Source of the DNA: Silene latifolia
Taxonomy: Eukaryota; Streptophyta; Magnoliopsida; Caryophyllales; Caryophyllaceae
Direction of reading: 5' to 3'
Length of the DNA: 64,000 nucleotides
Assembly (NCBI RefSeq): GCF_048544455.1
Contig: NC_133526.1
Location: forward strand, 264,001 to 328,000
In this document: piece after piece, positions 11,562-23,789 of the stretch
Layout of the letters: the number at the start of each line of letters is the position of its first letter
Position numbering within the stretch: position 1 is the first letter of the stretch
The notes under the pieces: generated by a model
The model's input: only the letters and a program-made list of their open reading frames with translations
Told to the model about the DNA's origin: nothing
Databases searched by the model: none
Program-made: the position numbers and the translations under genes

Positions 11562-12291
11562 GCATTGGATTACGTCTTGCTAATTCTTGGTTTCGATTTC
11601 AGGGAAGATTTTGTCAAGTATATGGAGTATACATATACCTATATATGATCCTGGTACAACTGTATACTGAAATCTTGAGACATAATGTACAATCAGATTT
11701 TTTATTCGATAATTTCGATTCCATTGATTAATGCTTTGTTTCTGACACTGCTGATTTACAGGAATTTGCTAAATATTTCCCAGTATACTTGATTTTCTTC
11801 ATCCTTCCCAAGTAGTTAATTGTTCATTTTTCTCGTTATTGTATTTTGTTTCGAGGAAAAAAAAAACGAAAACTGAAATTAATCCTAAAGAATTTAGTAA
11901 TGTGCTCAAATGTATTTATTCTACAATTTTTTGTCATGAAAGTAATCAAAAAATGATTTATAGTTTTGTTTGTACATAATATAAGTCCAGTTACTCTCAA
12001 ATAATCGAATCAATAAATAATTTAATAGTTTATATTTTTATATTATTTATATTTTAATTAAAAAAATTATATAATGAAATACATAATAATTATTAATTTA
12101 CTTATTTAGTTAATATAATTAAATTATCATTAGCTGCCTTATTTAAAAAAAATGTATTTTGGAGGAAAATTTGCAAGTTCAACTATTCTTTTAGTAAATA
12201 GGGGATTTGGCGCAACAAAAACTTTTATTAAATCCGTACTAACTCATTACAAGCATATCCGCATTAATCAATGAGCTACTGAAATAAAAGA
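11562..12291. other. 3' UTR of D27-like gene and AT-rich spacer
   Basis: The first part is likely 3' UTR. From about 11,990 the sequence becomes almost pure A/T with no gene signal. Confidence 0.5.
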
Positions 12292-12789
12292 TCAGAAAGC
12301 AAAACTATGTATCTTTTCGCATGTAATTCTATGAAACGAAATGGTAGCAGCACTTAAAGGTTTTGAATGTTTAGGCAAGTTGCGGTTCCAATACAACAAT
12401 GCACCATAAACGCAGTCGTATGTAACTTTCTTATTGATCGGATCCCTTCGCCATATCCGCATCTTCAATCTATAAGCAGTTTCCCCTTGCTTGACATTCA
12501 AGTACTCGGCTTTCAACACGCTCCGTAGACGTAAACTGAAATGATGTTTTTCCACTGGTGTCCAGTAATAATATGAAAAGATGACTGATTGTGCAAGTTC
12601 GAGTACATGGGCATTACCGTAGTCTTTCTTGTCAATGAGTGTATATTCTCCGGGTTGTTCGGAGGAAGATGGTGACGGTGCTAAGGCAGGGCTTGGGCTT
12701 GGGCTCGGGCTCGGGCTTCGAGCAGTGGCTGTGACTTGAGCCAAGGCAAGGAAGAGGGGAAGCAAAAGTACAAGTGTGAGTTTTGTCAT
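12292..12789 (-). CDS. Secreted cystatin-like protein, type I (array copy 1)
   Basis: One exon, 165 residues. Residues 1-24 are a signal peptide (MTKLTLVLLLPLFLALAQV). Residues 25-48 are a Ser-Pro repeat linker. Residues about 49-165 have the layout of a phytocystatin: YTLIDKKDY, a helix with VLELAQSVIFSYYY, then SVLKAEYLNVKQGETAYRLK in place of the usual strand-loop-strand around QxVxG. The inhibitory QxVxG motif is not present in standard form, and the N-terminal Gly pair of cystatins is missing. Cys126 and Cys157 could form a disulfide. Probably an apoplastic protein with a cystatin/monellin fold; protease inhibition is uncertain. It is the most divergent and leftmost member of an eight-copy array, and fully open. 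Confidence 0.8.
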   Translation of the reverse strand: MTKLTLVLLLPLFLALAQVTATARSPSPSPSPSPALAPSPSSSEQPGEYTLIDKKDYGNAHVLELAQSVIFSYYYWTPVEKHHFSLRLRSVLKAEYLNVKQGETAYRLKMRIWRRDPINKKVTYDCVYGALLYWNRNLPKHSKPLSAATISFHRITCEKIHSFAF

Positions 12790-12860
12790 GTTTGCTTTAC
12801 TTTTGGATGATTATTTGTAGTGAATGTGCAATTGTGCATGTCATTGATGTAAATGGTCTT

Positions 12861-12867
12861 ATTTATA
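12861..12867 (-). promoter_or_regulatory. TATA box of cystatin-like copy 1
   Basis: TATAAAT on the minus strand, 72 bases upstream of the ATG. The same box and spacing recur upstream of the other array copies. Confidence 0.6.
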
Positions 12868-14194
12868 CAACTTTTTTAACGGTTTTTCTAACGTGAATGT
12901 ACACGAAATCTCAATTATTAATTGGGTTTTACAATCTGTTGGTTTAATACAATGTATATAATGGTCTTATTTTCATTTTACAAAATCTACTTTATGATAT
13001 GTTCAATAATTATGAGGGGATCTTGAGTTACTTATTTTGGTTACAAAACAACCATAATTGGCCAAATTGAGGACCTTAAAGGAAGCTACAAATTTAGTGA
13101 GGACTTCATCATACAATCATACACTACCATATATACTTCATACACTACCATGTATACTAGCTAGGCTTATTCTACCAAATAATATGTTTCTATATGTACA
13201 CATTATTTTATAGTTATAAACGTAGGATTTTAATTTTATAAAAGTGTTGGATATTAAATTAAAATAAATGAATGTAAAATTTGGCATTCTCATTTACCAC
13301 TCAAATCCATCTTTTAATTAATCTCTTTCGACATCTTATTCCTCGTCTAAAGAACATCATCCCACCCCCAAATTCAACTCATTTTCCACCATAAAACAAC
13401 GCACTCTATTCACCTTAAATTCAACTTGATTCCGTTTGAAAGTGTGCATAAAATGTGCCCAGATACCATGGATACAGGTCCAAAATGCAGTTAGTCTTGC
13501 TGAAGACGGGTCGAAGCAAGTGACGGGTAATGTCACTTACAAAACGGATAGGGGGGACAAGGTGGGGGCACCCCCATGTGCTTCCTTCTCTCCTCTATTT
13601 GGGTCATTTGTGAGAGGAAATGGTATCCGTCACTCCAAAGTGACGGATACGTGCCGTCTTCAATGAGATTTTGTGTCCAAAATGTGTCCAAGTACCATGG
13701 ACACATGTCCAAATAAATGAAAAAAGTTAGACTCGACTTTATATGTGTCCAACACGTTTAAACACGTATCTGATGTTATTTTTCTGTTGATGTTATTTCA
13801 GCCTAAACAAAAGTAGCCTAACCTAAAAACAATGCATAAAAACTTTAAAAAAACAGTCTCTACAATGAGTGATGATTATTTAAATGAAGAGTTTGGTAAA
13901 TATTTTCTAGTATACTTCATTTTCTTAATTGTTCTTGATAAACTCTATATGTTTTAATATTGACGAAATTTGAACTCAGGTTATGAATGGTGAACACCAT
14001 CGTTTAAAGTTCTGCAGTTCAGAATGCATTTTTCCTAGCATCATTTGACGACAGATTTATGTGCTACACTATTAGTAGTCGTAATCAATTAATCATAATA
14101 GATTCGTTCCAACAACACAAAATCTTATTAAAACCATACTAACTCATTACAATCATATTCGCATTATTAATCAATGAGCTACTGATATCGAAGA
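12868..14194. other. Type X spacer of the cystatin-like array
   Basis: AT-rich spacer homologous to about 17,230-18,675 and 24,330-25,778. This oldest copy lacks part of the segment seen in the other two and carries its own 188-bp MITE at 13488. No gene found; short open frames here are repeated non-coding spacer. Confidence 0.6.
13488..13675. repeat. 188-bp Mutator-like MITE, 9-bp target duplication
   Basis: Flanked by the direct repeat TCCAAAATG (13479-13487 and 13676-13684). The uninterrupted site is seen in the homologous spacer near 18,150. Ends are CAGTTAGTCTTGCTGAAG and CTTCAATGAGATTTTGTG. A second copy of exactly the same length lies at 46018-46205. The 9-bp duplication points to Mutator-like transposition. 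Confidence 0.75.
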
Positions 14195-14665
14195 TTAGAA
14201 AACAAAACTATGTATCTTTTTGCATTTATCTCGAGAAACAGCAATGGTTTTGAGCGATGAATGTTTAGGCAATTTGGGGTCTGAATATATAAATGCATCA
14301 TAAACACAGTCCTCTAAAACTTTCATATTCTTCAGATCCTTTCGCCTTACACTTAGCTCCATATTATAAAAAGTTCCCCCTCGCCGCTTGTCTTTCAAAT
14401 ACTCGACTTTCAACACATTCAATAGAGGTAAACCGTAGCGCTGTTGTGGTGGTCTCTTGGAGAAAAACCAAGAGATGGCTGAATCTGCTAGTTCAAGTAT
14501 ATATGCATCATGGTAGTGCTTCTTATCAATAAGTGTATATTTTCCGGATTGTTCTGAGGGCGATGGTGACGGAGCTAAGCCTGGGCTTAGGCTTCGAGAA
14601 GTGGTTGTGACTTGAGCCAATGCTAGGAATAGAGGAACCAAAATTATAAGTGTGAGTTTTGTCAT
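14195..14665 (-). CDS. Secreted cystatin-like protein, type II (array copy 2)
   Basis: One exon, 156 residues from the MTKLTLIILV start that matches copy 1. An in-frame Met 14 codons upstream (14707) is possible but gives a polar extension before the signal peptide. Signal peptide 1 to about 24, short Ser-Pro linker (SPGLAPSPSPSEQ), then the cystatin-like domain: YTLIDKKHYHDAYILELADS, a basic SKRPPQQRYG turn, VLKVEYLKDKRRGGTFYNME. The QxVxG loop is replaced by KDKRRGG, a strongly basic loop. Cys120 and Cys148 are kept. Open throughout; a near-identical open copy lies 7.1 kb to the right. Confidence 0.8.
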   Translation of the reverse strand: MTKLTLIILVPLFLALAQVTTTSRSLSPGLAPSPSPSEQSGKYTLIDKKHYHDAYILELADSAISWFFSKRPPQQRYGLPLLNVLKVEYLKDKRRGGTFYNMELSVRRKDLKNMKVLEDCVYDAFIYSDPKLPKHSSLKTIAVSRDKCKKIHSFVF

Positions 14666-14730
14666 CTTTGCTTCACTTGATGATGATTGTTTGTAGTGAA
14701 TGTGCATGTTATTATTGATGTAAAATGGTC

Positions 14731-14737
14731 GTATTTA
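14731..14737 (-). promoter_or_regulatory. TATA box of cystatin-like copy 2
   Basis: TATAAAT on the minus strand, 66 bases upstream of the ATG; conserved across type II copies. Confidence 0.6.
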
Positions 14738-16676
14738 TACACTACAAGAATTCATGACACGGGCCGACTACAAATTTTCATATCAAGTATATAGTGATCA
14801 TATCTTCATTTTACCAAATCTACTTGATTATGATATGTTTAGTAATTATGAGGAGATCTCCAGTTCCATTTATAGAGTTCTACTTATTCTGGTTGCAAAT
14901 AAAGAAAACCCAATTGTTACAATTTTCCAATATTTGTAACACAAAAATAGAACAAAGTGAATGAAAACAAAATTGTTTCACATATGCATGCTCAATATCG
15001 CGTGTCCTTGTGTGTACTGAGTAAGTACAACAATTTTTGTATAAAACTGATGTAAAATTAATTATTTTTTGCCTAAATAATCCCATCAACATAACTTCCA
15101 CTAACCACTTAATTAGTACCATGTTCCAACATTAATCGGGTAAAATTTGATCATACTATAATTCATTCTCATTTCTTACTCAAATTTATCTTCTAATCAA
15201 TCTCTTTCGACATTTATTCCTCGTCTAAAGAACATCATTCACCCCAATTCAACTCATTTCCTCACCTTAAAACAACGCATCTTATTCACTTAAATTCAAC
15301 TTGATTTCTTTTAAAAGTGTGCATAAATTGTGTCCAGATACCATGAACACGTACAAATCAAAACATGTCCAAATAGTCAAATACCATGGGCACGTTTAAC
15401 CGTAAATGCACTAACATTTAATATATATCTATCAAAATGCATCAATAACACACACCAGCAACTCTCCTATAGGACCGTTCTATAGCATAGGACTAGTCCA
15501 ATAGGAGAAAAACCCAAGCAAAAACATTAATATATTAAGTTTTGTTTTTTTATTTTGATAACTTTATAACTTATAATGAAAACTAACATAGTTAATTATG
15601 TAAGTTATTAATTTAAAATATTGGGTTACTAAAATAAAAATATTCTTTCAAATTTTTATTAAGTAATTTTGTTGGGCCTTATGCTATTGGGTTAGTCTTA
15701 CCTAAATATAGGTCTTATAGAATAATTTGTGCACACTTGTGGATCTCTTTAAACCAAATAAAAAAATACAAAAAAATGTAAGTTCTATAATCTTAATTAA
15801 CATATTCTAATCTCTTAATAAACATGTGTAAACTCAATGCAGAAGCGATAAAAAATTGATTTTTATTTTTAGTTAAATTTTTCGAATATGTTTAAAATTA
15901 CCTTGTGTTATTACTCTCTTGTTCCCGGTAACTTCAAATTCTAGCTCCGTCACTGTCTCACTGATACTGAGGGAGTGAGGGCTACATTGATGCTTGACTA
16001 GTTATCAACCTTTGGTTAAACTATTTTTTCTAACGCGTTTTTCAACATTTATTATGAATGATACGGAGTATGATTATATAAATATGTTTTGAGTATTCAA
16101 GTATTGGCTTGTTAAATTGTTACAAATTATCCTAATTGTTATTAAGAAAATTATTATTTTTGGTTCAAATGAGATCATTTATATTGTGGGTACCCCAACT
16201 TCATGATTGATGATTAAACATATGGTCATTTTATAAGAAAAATCGTCATATAAAAGACTTAAGTTCTATTTTCTAAGTAAAAATACCTCGAGCCAATAGT
16301 CATGCATCGTATTATGTGAGGTTTCTTATGATGTTATTTCAAAGATAAACAAAAGCCTAACCTAAAAACAATGACGATAAATATTTAACTGAAGAGTTTG
16401 ATAAATATTTCATGTTATATTTTATTTTCTTAACCCTTCTTGAATCCTGTATTTTAATGTCAACGGGATTTGAACTCATGTCATGAACATCACCGCTCAC
16501 AATCCATAATTCATATTTCTTAGCATCATTTGACAACGGATTTATGTGTTACACTATTAGTAGTAATCAATTAATCATAATAGATTCGTTGCAATAACAC
16601 AAACTCTTATTAAAATCATACTAACTCATTACAATCATATTCGCATTATTAATCAATGAGCTAATGAAATCGAAGA
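14738..16676. other. Type Y spacer of the cystatin-like array
   Basis: AT-rich spacer repeated after each type II copy (also about 19,200-21,306, 21,850-23,789, 26,300-28,219). No coding signal. Small open frames in it recur only because the spacer is duplicated. Confidence 0.6.
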
Positions 16677-17157
16677 TTAGAAAACAAAACTATGTATCTT
16701 TTTGCATTTATCTCGAGCAACAGCAATGGTTTTGAGCGATGAATGTTTAGGCAATTTGGGGTCTGAATATATAAATGCATCATAAACACAGTCCTCTAAA
16801 ACTTTCTTATTCTTCAGATCCTTTCGCCTTACACTTAGCTCCATATTATAAAAAGTTCCCCCTCGCCGCTTGTCTTTCAAGTACTCGACTTTCAACACAT
16901 TCAATAGAGGTAAACCGTAGTAATCAGCTAAGTTGTTGTGGTGGTCTCTTGGAGAAAAACCAAGAGATGGCTGAATCTGCTAGCTCCAGTATATAGGCAT
17001 CATGGTAGTGTTTCTTATCAAGAAGTGTATATTGTTTGGGTTGTTCTGAGGGCGATGGGGACGGAGCTAAGGTGGGGCTTAGGCTTCGAGAAGTGGCTGT
17101 GACTTGAGCCAATGCTAGGAAGAGGGGAAGCAAAAGTACAAGTGTGAGTTTTGTCAT
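16677..17157 (-). pseudogene. Cystatin-like, type I 5' part (array copy 3), broken
   Basis: The 5' half (signal peptide MTKLTLVLLLPLFLALAQV, linker, YTLLDKKHYHDAYILELADS) is type I-like and the 3' half is type II-like, so the gene looks like a recombinant. At about 16,921-16,933 a 13-base stretch replaces 3 bases found in the other copies (net +10), which brings a stop about 77 codons in. The rest of the domain stays readable in another frame down to HSFVF at 16,677. No protein of full length can be made. Confidence 0.8.
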
Positions 17158-18675
17158 GTTTGCTTTACTTTTGGATGATTATTTTTAGTGAATGTGCAAT
17201 TGTGCATGTCATTGATGTAAATGGTCTTATTTATACTACTTTTTTAACGGTTTTTCTAACGTGAATGTACACGAAATCTCAATTATTAATTGGGTTTCAC
17301 AATCATTGGTTTTTCATACCATGTATATAATGGTCTTATTTTCATTTTACAAAATCTACTTGATTATGATCATATGTTCAATAATTATGAGAGGATGTCG
17401 AGTTACTTATTTTGGTTACAAAACAACTATAATTGGCCAAATTGAGGACCTTGAAGAAAGCTACAAATTTATATTAGTGAGGACTTGATCATACAATCAT
17501 ACACTAACATATATACTTTATACACTACCATGTATACTAGCTAGGCTTATTCTACCAAATAATATGTTTCTATTTCGTATTAAATTTATTGAGAGTTGTG
17601 CTCAAATGAAATGAGACAAACTTCTCCGTATTGATGGAGTCTAGCGGTTAAATTTGATTGAAATTCCCAATAAACTTATGTTCAAGTTTTTTAAAGATCA
17701 ATCTTATGGAGTATTTATGGCCTGAATCTATGTCTTCTAAATTTCGAGTTTATCACTCTCGGATGACTTACATGTTATATATACGTAAAAAAAATTGAGA
17801 AGAACCGTTTGGATGATAATATCTAGGTAGCCTAAAAACGGAATTGGACACGGCATTCCATGAAATTTAGATTACGGGACACATTATTTTATAGTTATAA
17901 ACATAGGATTTTATTTTTATAAAAGTATTGGATATTAAATTAAAATAAATGAATGTAAAATTTGGCATTCTCATTTCCCATTCAAATCCATCTTTTAATT
18001 AATCTCTTTCGACATCTTATTCCTCGTCTAAAGAACATCATCCACCCCCAAATTCAACTCATTTTCCACCATAAAACAACGCACTCTATTCACCTTAAAT
18101 TCAACTTGATTTCGTTTGAAAGTGTGCATAAAATGTGCCCAGATACCATGGATACGAGTCCAAAACGTGTCCAAGTACCATGGACACATGTCCAAATAAT
18201 CGAAAAAGTTAGACTCGACTTTATATGTGTCCAACACGTTTAAACACGTATCTGATGTTATTTTTCTGTTGATGTTATTTTAGCCTAAACAAAAGTAGCC
18301 TAACCTAAAAACAATGCATAAAAACTTTAAAGAAACAGTCTCTACAATGAGTAATGATTATTTAAATGAAGAGTTTGGTAAATATTTTCTAGTATACTTC
18401 ATTTTCTTAATTGTTCTTGATATGCTCTATATATTTTAATATTGACGGAATTTGAACTCAGGTTATAAATGGTGAACACCATCGTTTAAAGTTCTGTAGT
18501 TCAGAATGCATTTTTCCTGCATCATTTGACGACAGATTTATGTGCTACACTATTAGTAGTCGTAATCAATTAATCGTAATAGATTCGTTCCAACAACACA
18601 AAATCTTATTAAAACCATACTAACTCATTACAATCATATCCGCATTATTAATCAATGAGCTACTGAAATCGAAGA
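17158..18675. other. Type X spacer of the cystatin-like array, second copy
   Basis: Spacer homologous to 24,261-25,778 almost base for base, and to 12,790-14,190 more distantly. Includes the TATA-like ATTTATA at about 17,229 for copy 3. No gene. Confidence 0.6.
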
Positions 18676-19124
18676 TTAGAAAACAAAACTATGTATCTTT
18701 TTGCATTTATCTCGAGAAACAACAATGGTTTTGAGCGATGAATGTTTAGGCAATTTGGGGTCTGAATATATAAATGCATCATAAACACAGTCCTCTGAAA
18801 CTTTCTTATTCTTCAGATCCTTTCGCCTTACACTTAGCTCCATATTATAAAAAGTTCCCCCTCGCCGCTTGTCTTTCAAGTACTCGACTTTCAACACATT
18901 CAATAAAGGTAAACCGTAGCGCTGTTGAGGTGGTCTCTTCGACAAAAACCAAGAGATGGTTGAATCTGCTAGTTCAAGTATATAGGCATCATGGTAGTGC
19001 TTCTTATCAATAAGTGTATATTTTCCGGGTTGTTCTGAGGGCGATGGTGACAAGCTAAGCCTGGGCTTAGGCTTCGAGAAGTGGCTGTGACTTGAACCAA
19101 AATTATAAGTGTGAGTTTTGTCAT
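18676..19124 (-). pseudogene. Cystatin-like, type II (array copy 4), broken
   Basis: The start and signal peptide are recognisable but lack seven codons (PLFLALA) of the hydrophobic core, an in-frame 21-base deletion shared with copy 7. In the linker a one-base loss (GACAAGCT where copy 2 has GACGGAGCT) shifts the frame. The cystatin-like domain downstream is intact to HSFVF. A shorter open frame could start at an internal Met (19,053) but would have no signal peptide. Confidence 0.78.
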
Positions 19125-21306
19125 ATTTGTTTCACTTGATGATGATTGTTTGTAGTGAATGTGCATGTTATTATTGATGTAAAATGGTCGTATTTATATA
19201 TACACTACAAGAATTCATGACACGGGCCGACTACAAATTTTCATATCAAGTATATAGTGATCAAATCTTCATTTTACCAAATCTACTTGATTATGATATG
19301 TTTAGTAATTATGAGGAGATCTCCAGTTCCATTTATAGAGTTTTACTTATTCTGGTTGCAAATAAAGAAAACCCAATTGTTACAATTTTCCAATATTTGT
19401 AACACAAAAATAGAACAAAGTGATGAATGAAAATAAAATTGTTTCACATATGCATGCTCAATATCGCATGTCCTTGTGTGTACTGAGTAAGTACAACAAT
19501 TTTTGTATAAAACTGATGTAAAATTAATTATTTTTTTACCTAAATAATCCCATCAACATAACTTCCACTAACCACTTAGTACCAGGTTCCAACATTAATC
19601 GGGTAAAATTTGATCATACTATAATTCATTCTCATTTCTTACTCAAATTTATCTTCTAATCAATCTCTTTCGGCATTTCATTCCTCGTCTAAAGAACATC
19701 ATTCACCCCAATTCAACTCATTTCCTCACCTTAAAACAACGCATCTTATTCACTTAAATTCAACTTGATTTCTTTTAAAAGTGTGCATAAATTGTGTCCA
19801 GATACCATGAACACGTACAAATCCGAAACGTGTCCAAATAGTCAAATACCATGGGCACGTTTAACCGTAAATGCACTAACATTTAATATCTCTCAAAATG
19901 CATCAATAACACACACCAGCAACTCTCTTATAGGATCCAATAGGAGAAAAACCCAAGCAAAAACATTAATATATTAAGTTTTTGTTTTTATTTTGATAAC
20001 TTTATAATTTATAATGAAAACTAACATAGTTAATAATAAACACGAGATGGGTCTGGCCTTACCCGCGGTGGAGGAGAGAAGTCTAACTCACAAGCCCAAG
20101 AATGTTCTTATCTCCCAAAACCAATTGGCAATGGGAGAAACACCCCTAGGCCTTATAAGATAGACAATCTCTCTCTTTTTCACCGATGTGGGACTCACAA
20201 GTGGATTTATACTCCAACAGTTAATTATGTAAGTTATTAATTTAAAATATTGGGTTACTAAAATAAAAATATTATTTCAAATTTTTATTAAGTAATTTTG
20301 TTGGGTCTTATGCTATTGGGTTAGTCTTGCCTAAATATAGGTCTTATAGAATAATTTGTGCACACTTGTGGATCTCTGTAAACCAAATAAAAAAATACAA
20401 AAAAAAAATGTAACTTCTATAATCTTAATTAACATATTCTAATCTCTTAATAAACATGTGTAAACTCAATGCAGAAGCGATAAAAAATTGATTTTTATTT
20501 TTAGTTAAATTTTTCGAATATGTTTAAAATTACCTTATGTTATTACTCTCTCGTTCCTGGTAACTTCAAATTCTAGCCCCGTCACTGTCTCACTGATACT
20601 GAGGGAGTGAGGGCTACATTGATGCAGACTAGTTATCAACCTTTGGTTAAACTATTTTTTCTAACGCGTTTTTCAACATTTATTATGAATGATACGGAGT
20701 ATGATTATATAAATATGTTTTGAGTATTCAAGTATTGGCTTGTTAAATTGTTACAAATTATCCTAATTGTTATTAAGCAAATTATTATTTTTGGTTCAAA
20801 TGAGATCATTTATATTGTGGGTAGCCCAACTTCATGATTGGTGATTAAACATATGGTCATTTTATAAGAAAAATCGTCATATAAAAGACTTAAGTTCTAT
20901 TTTCTAAGTAAAAATACCTCGAGCCAATAGTCATGCATCGTATTATGTGAGGTTTCTTATGATGTTATTTCAGCATAAACAAAAGCCTAACCTAAAAACA
21001 ATGACGATAAATATTTAACTGAAGAGTTTGATAAATATTTCATGTTATATTTTATTTTCTTAACCCTTCTTGAATCTTGTATTTTAATGTCAACGGGATT
21101 TGAACTCGTGTCATGAACATGACCGCTCACAATCCATAATTCATATTTCTTAGCATCATTTGACAACGGATTTATGTGTTACACTATTAGTAGTAATCAA
21201 TTAATCATAATAGATTCGTTGCAATAACACAAACTCTTATTAAAATCATACTAACTCATTACAATCATATCCGCATTATTAATCAATGAGCTACTGAAAT
21301 CAAAGA
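19125..21306. other. Type Y spacer with an LTR-like insertion
   Basis: Same spacer as after copy 2 and copy 7, distinguished by a 185-bp insertion at 20,035. No gene. Confidence 0.6.
20035..20219 (-). mobile_element. Short solo-LTR-like insertion
   Basis: Absent from the two sister spacers (about 15,590 and 27,140), where the site reads ACATAGTTAATTATG uninterrupted. Flanked by a 5-6 base direct repeat (GTTAA/GTTAAT). On the minus strand it starts TGTTGGAGTATAAATCC and contains GTCCCACATCGG, wording typical of short plant LTRs (TRIM or solo LTR). A young fossil: it arrived after the 7.1-kb duplication. Confidence 0.6.
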
Positions 21307-21777
21307 TTAGAAAACAAAACTATGTATCTTTTTGCATTTATCTCGAGCAACAGCAATGGTTTTGAGCGATGAATGTTTAGGCAATTTGGGGTCTGAATAT
21401 ATAAATGCATCATAAACACAGTCCTCTAAAACTTTCTTATTCTTCAGATCCTTTCGCCTTACACTTAGCTCCATATTATAAAAAGTTCCCCCTCGCCGCT
21501 TGTCCTTCAAGTACTCGACTTTCAACACATTCAATAGAGGTAAACCGTAGCGCTGTTGTGGTGGTCTCTTGGAGAAAAACCAAGAGATGGCTGAATATGC
21601 TAGTTCAAGTATATAGGCATCATGGTAGTGCTTCTTATCAATAAGTGTATATTTTCCGGGTTGTTCTGAGGGCGATGGTAACGGAGCTAAGCCTGGGCTT
21701 AGGCTTCGAGAAGTGGTTGTGACTTGAGCCAATGCTAGGAATAGGGGAACCAAAATTATAAGTGTGAGTTTTGTCAT
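21307..21777 (-). CDS. Secreted cystatin-like protein, type II (array copy 5)
   Basis: 156 residues from the MTKLTLIILV start and open throughout. It differs from copy 2 by only a handful of residues (for example ALAPLPSPSEQPGK in the linker, ELAYSA, KNKKV, VARDKC), so it is the 7.1-kb-shifted sister of copy 2. Signal peptide, short Pro-rich linker and cystatin-like domain with the basic KDKRRGG loop. Conserved TATA box at 21,845-21,851, 68 bases upstream. Same doubts about protease inhibition as for copy 2. Confidence 0.8.
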   Translation of the reverse strand: MTKLTLIILVPLFLALAQVTTTSRSLSPGLAPLPSPSEQPGKYTLIDKKHYHDAYILELAYSAISWFFSKRPPQQRYGLPLLNVLKVEYLKDKRRGGTFYNMELSVRRKDLKNKKVLEDCVYDAFIYSDPKLPKHSSLKTIAVARDKCKKIHSFVF

Positions 21778-23789
21778 CTTTGCTTCACTTGATGATGATT
21801 GTTTGTAGTGAATGTGCATGTTATTATTGATGTAAAATGGTCGTATTTATACACTATAAGAATTCATGACACGGGCCGACTACAAATTTTCATATCAAGT
21901 ATATAGTGATCATATCTTCATTTTACCAAATCTACTTGATTATGATATGTTTAGTAATTATGAGGAGATCTCCAGTTCCATTTATAGAGTTCTACTTATT
22001 CTGGTTGCAAATAAAGAAAACCCAATTGTTACAATTTTCCAATATTTGTAACACAAAAATAGAACAAAGTGAATGAAAACAAAATTGTTTCACATATGCA
22101 TGCTCAATATCGCGTGTCCTTGTGTGTACTGAGTAAGTACAACAATTTTTGTATAAAACTGATGTAAAATTAATTATTTTTTGCCTAAATAATCCCATCA
22201 ACATAACTTCCACTAACCACTTAATTAGTACCATGTTCCAACATTAATCGGGTAAAATTTGATCATACTATAATTCATTCTCATTTCTTACTCAAATTTA
22301 TCTTCTAATCAATCTCTTTCGACATTTATTCCTCGTCTAAAGAACATCATTCACCCCAATTCAACTCATTTCCTCACCTTAAAACAACGCATCTTATTCA
22401 CTTAAATTCAACTTGACTTCTTTTAAAAGTGTGCATAAATTGTGTCCAGATACCATGAACACGTACAAATCCGAAACATGTCCAAATAGTCAAATACCAT
22501 GGGCACGTTTAACCGTAAATGCACTAACATTTAATATATATCTATCAAAATGCATCAATAACACACACCAGCAACTCTCCTATAGGACCGTTCTATAGCA
22601 TAGGACTAGTCCAATAGGAGAAAAACCCAAGCAAAAACATTAATATATTAAGTTTTGTTTTTTTATTTTGATAACTTTATAACTTATAATGAAAACTAAC
22701 ATAGTTAATTATGTAAGTTATTAATTTAAAATATTGGGTTACTAAAATAAAAATATTCTTTCAAATTTTTATTAAGTAATTTTGTTGGGCCTTATGCTAT
22801 TGGGTTAGTCTTACCTAAATATAGGTCTTATAGAATAATTTGTGCACACTTGTGGATCTCTTTAAACCAAATAAAAAAATACAAAAAAATGTAAGTTCTA
22901 TAATCTTAATTAACATATTCTAATCTCTTAATAAACATGTGTAAACTCAATGCAGAAGCGATAAAAAATTGATTTTTATTTTTAGTTAAATTTTTCGAAT
23001 ATGTTTAAAATTACCTTGTGTTATTACTCTCTTGTTCCCGGTAACTTCAAATTCTAGCTCCGTCACTGTCTCACTGATACCGAGGGAGTGAGGGCTACAT
23101 TGATGCAGACTAGTTATCAACCTTTGGTTAAACTATTTTTTCTAACGCGTTTTTCAACATTTATTATGAATGATACGGAGTATGATTATATAAATATGTT
23201 TTGAGTATTCAAGTATTGGCTTGTTAAATTGTTACAAATTATCCTAATTGTTATTAAGAAAATTATTATTTTTGGTTCAAATGAGATCATTTATATTGTG
23301 GGTACCCCAACTTCATGATTGATGATTAAACATATGGTCATTTTATAAGAAAAATCGTCATATAAAAGACTTAAGTTCTATTTTCTAAGTAAAAATACCT
23401 CGAGCCAATAGTCATGCATCGTATTATGTGAGGTTTCTTATGATGTTATTTCAAAGATAAACAAAAGCCTAACCTAAAAACAATGACGATAAATATTTAA
23501 CTGAAGAGTTTGATAAATATTTCATGTTATATTTTATTTTCTTAACCCTTCTTGAATCCTGTATTTTAATGTCAACGGGATTTGAACTCATGTCATGAAC
23601 ATCACCGCTCACAATCCATAATTCATATTTCTTAGCATCATTTGACAACGGATTTATGTGTTACACTATTAGTAGTAATCAATTAATCATAATAGATTCG
23701 TTGCAATAACACAAACTCTTATTAAAATCATACTAACTCATTACAATCATATTCGCATTATTAATCAATGAGCTAATGAAATCGAAGAT
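21778..23789. other. Type Y spacer, third copy
   Basis: Nearly identical to 14,666-16,676, including the start of the next broken gene. No gene seen inside. Confidence 0.6.
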
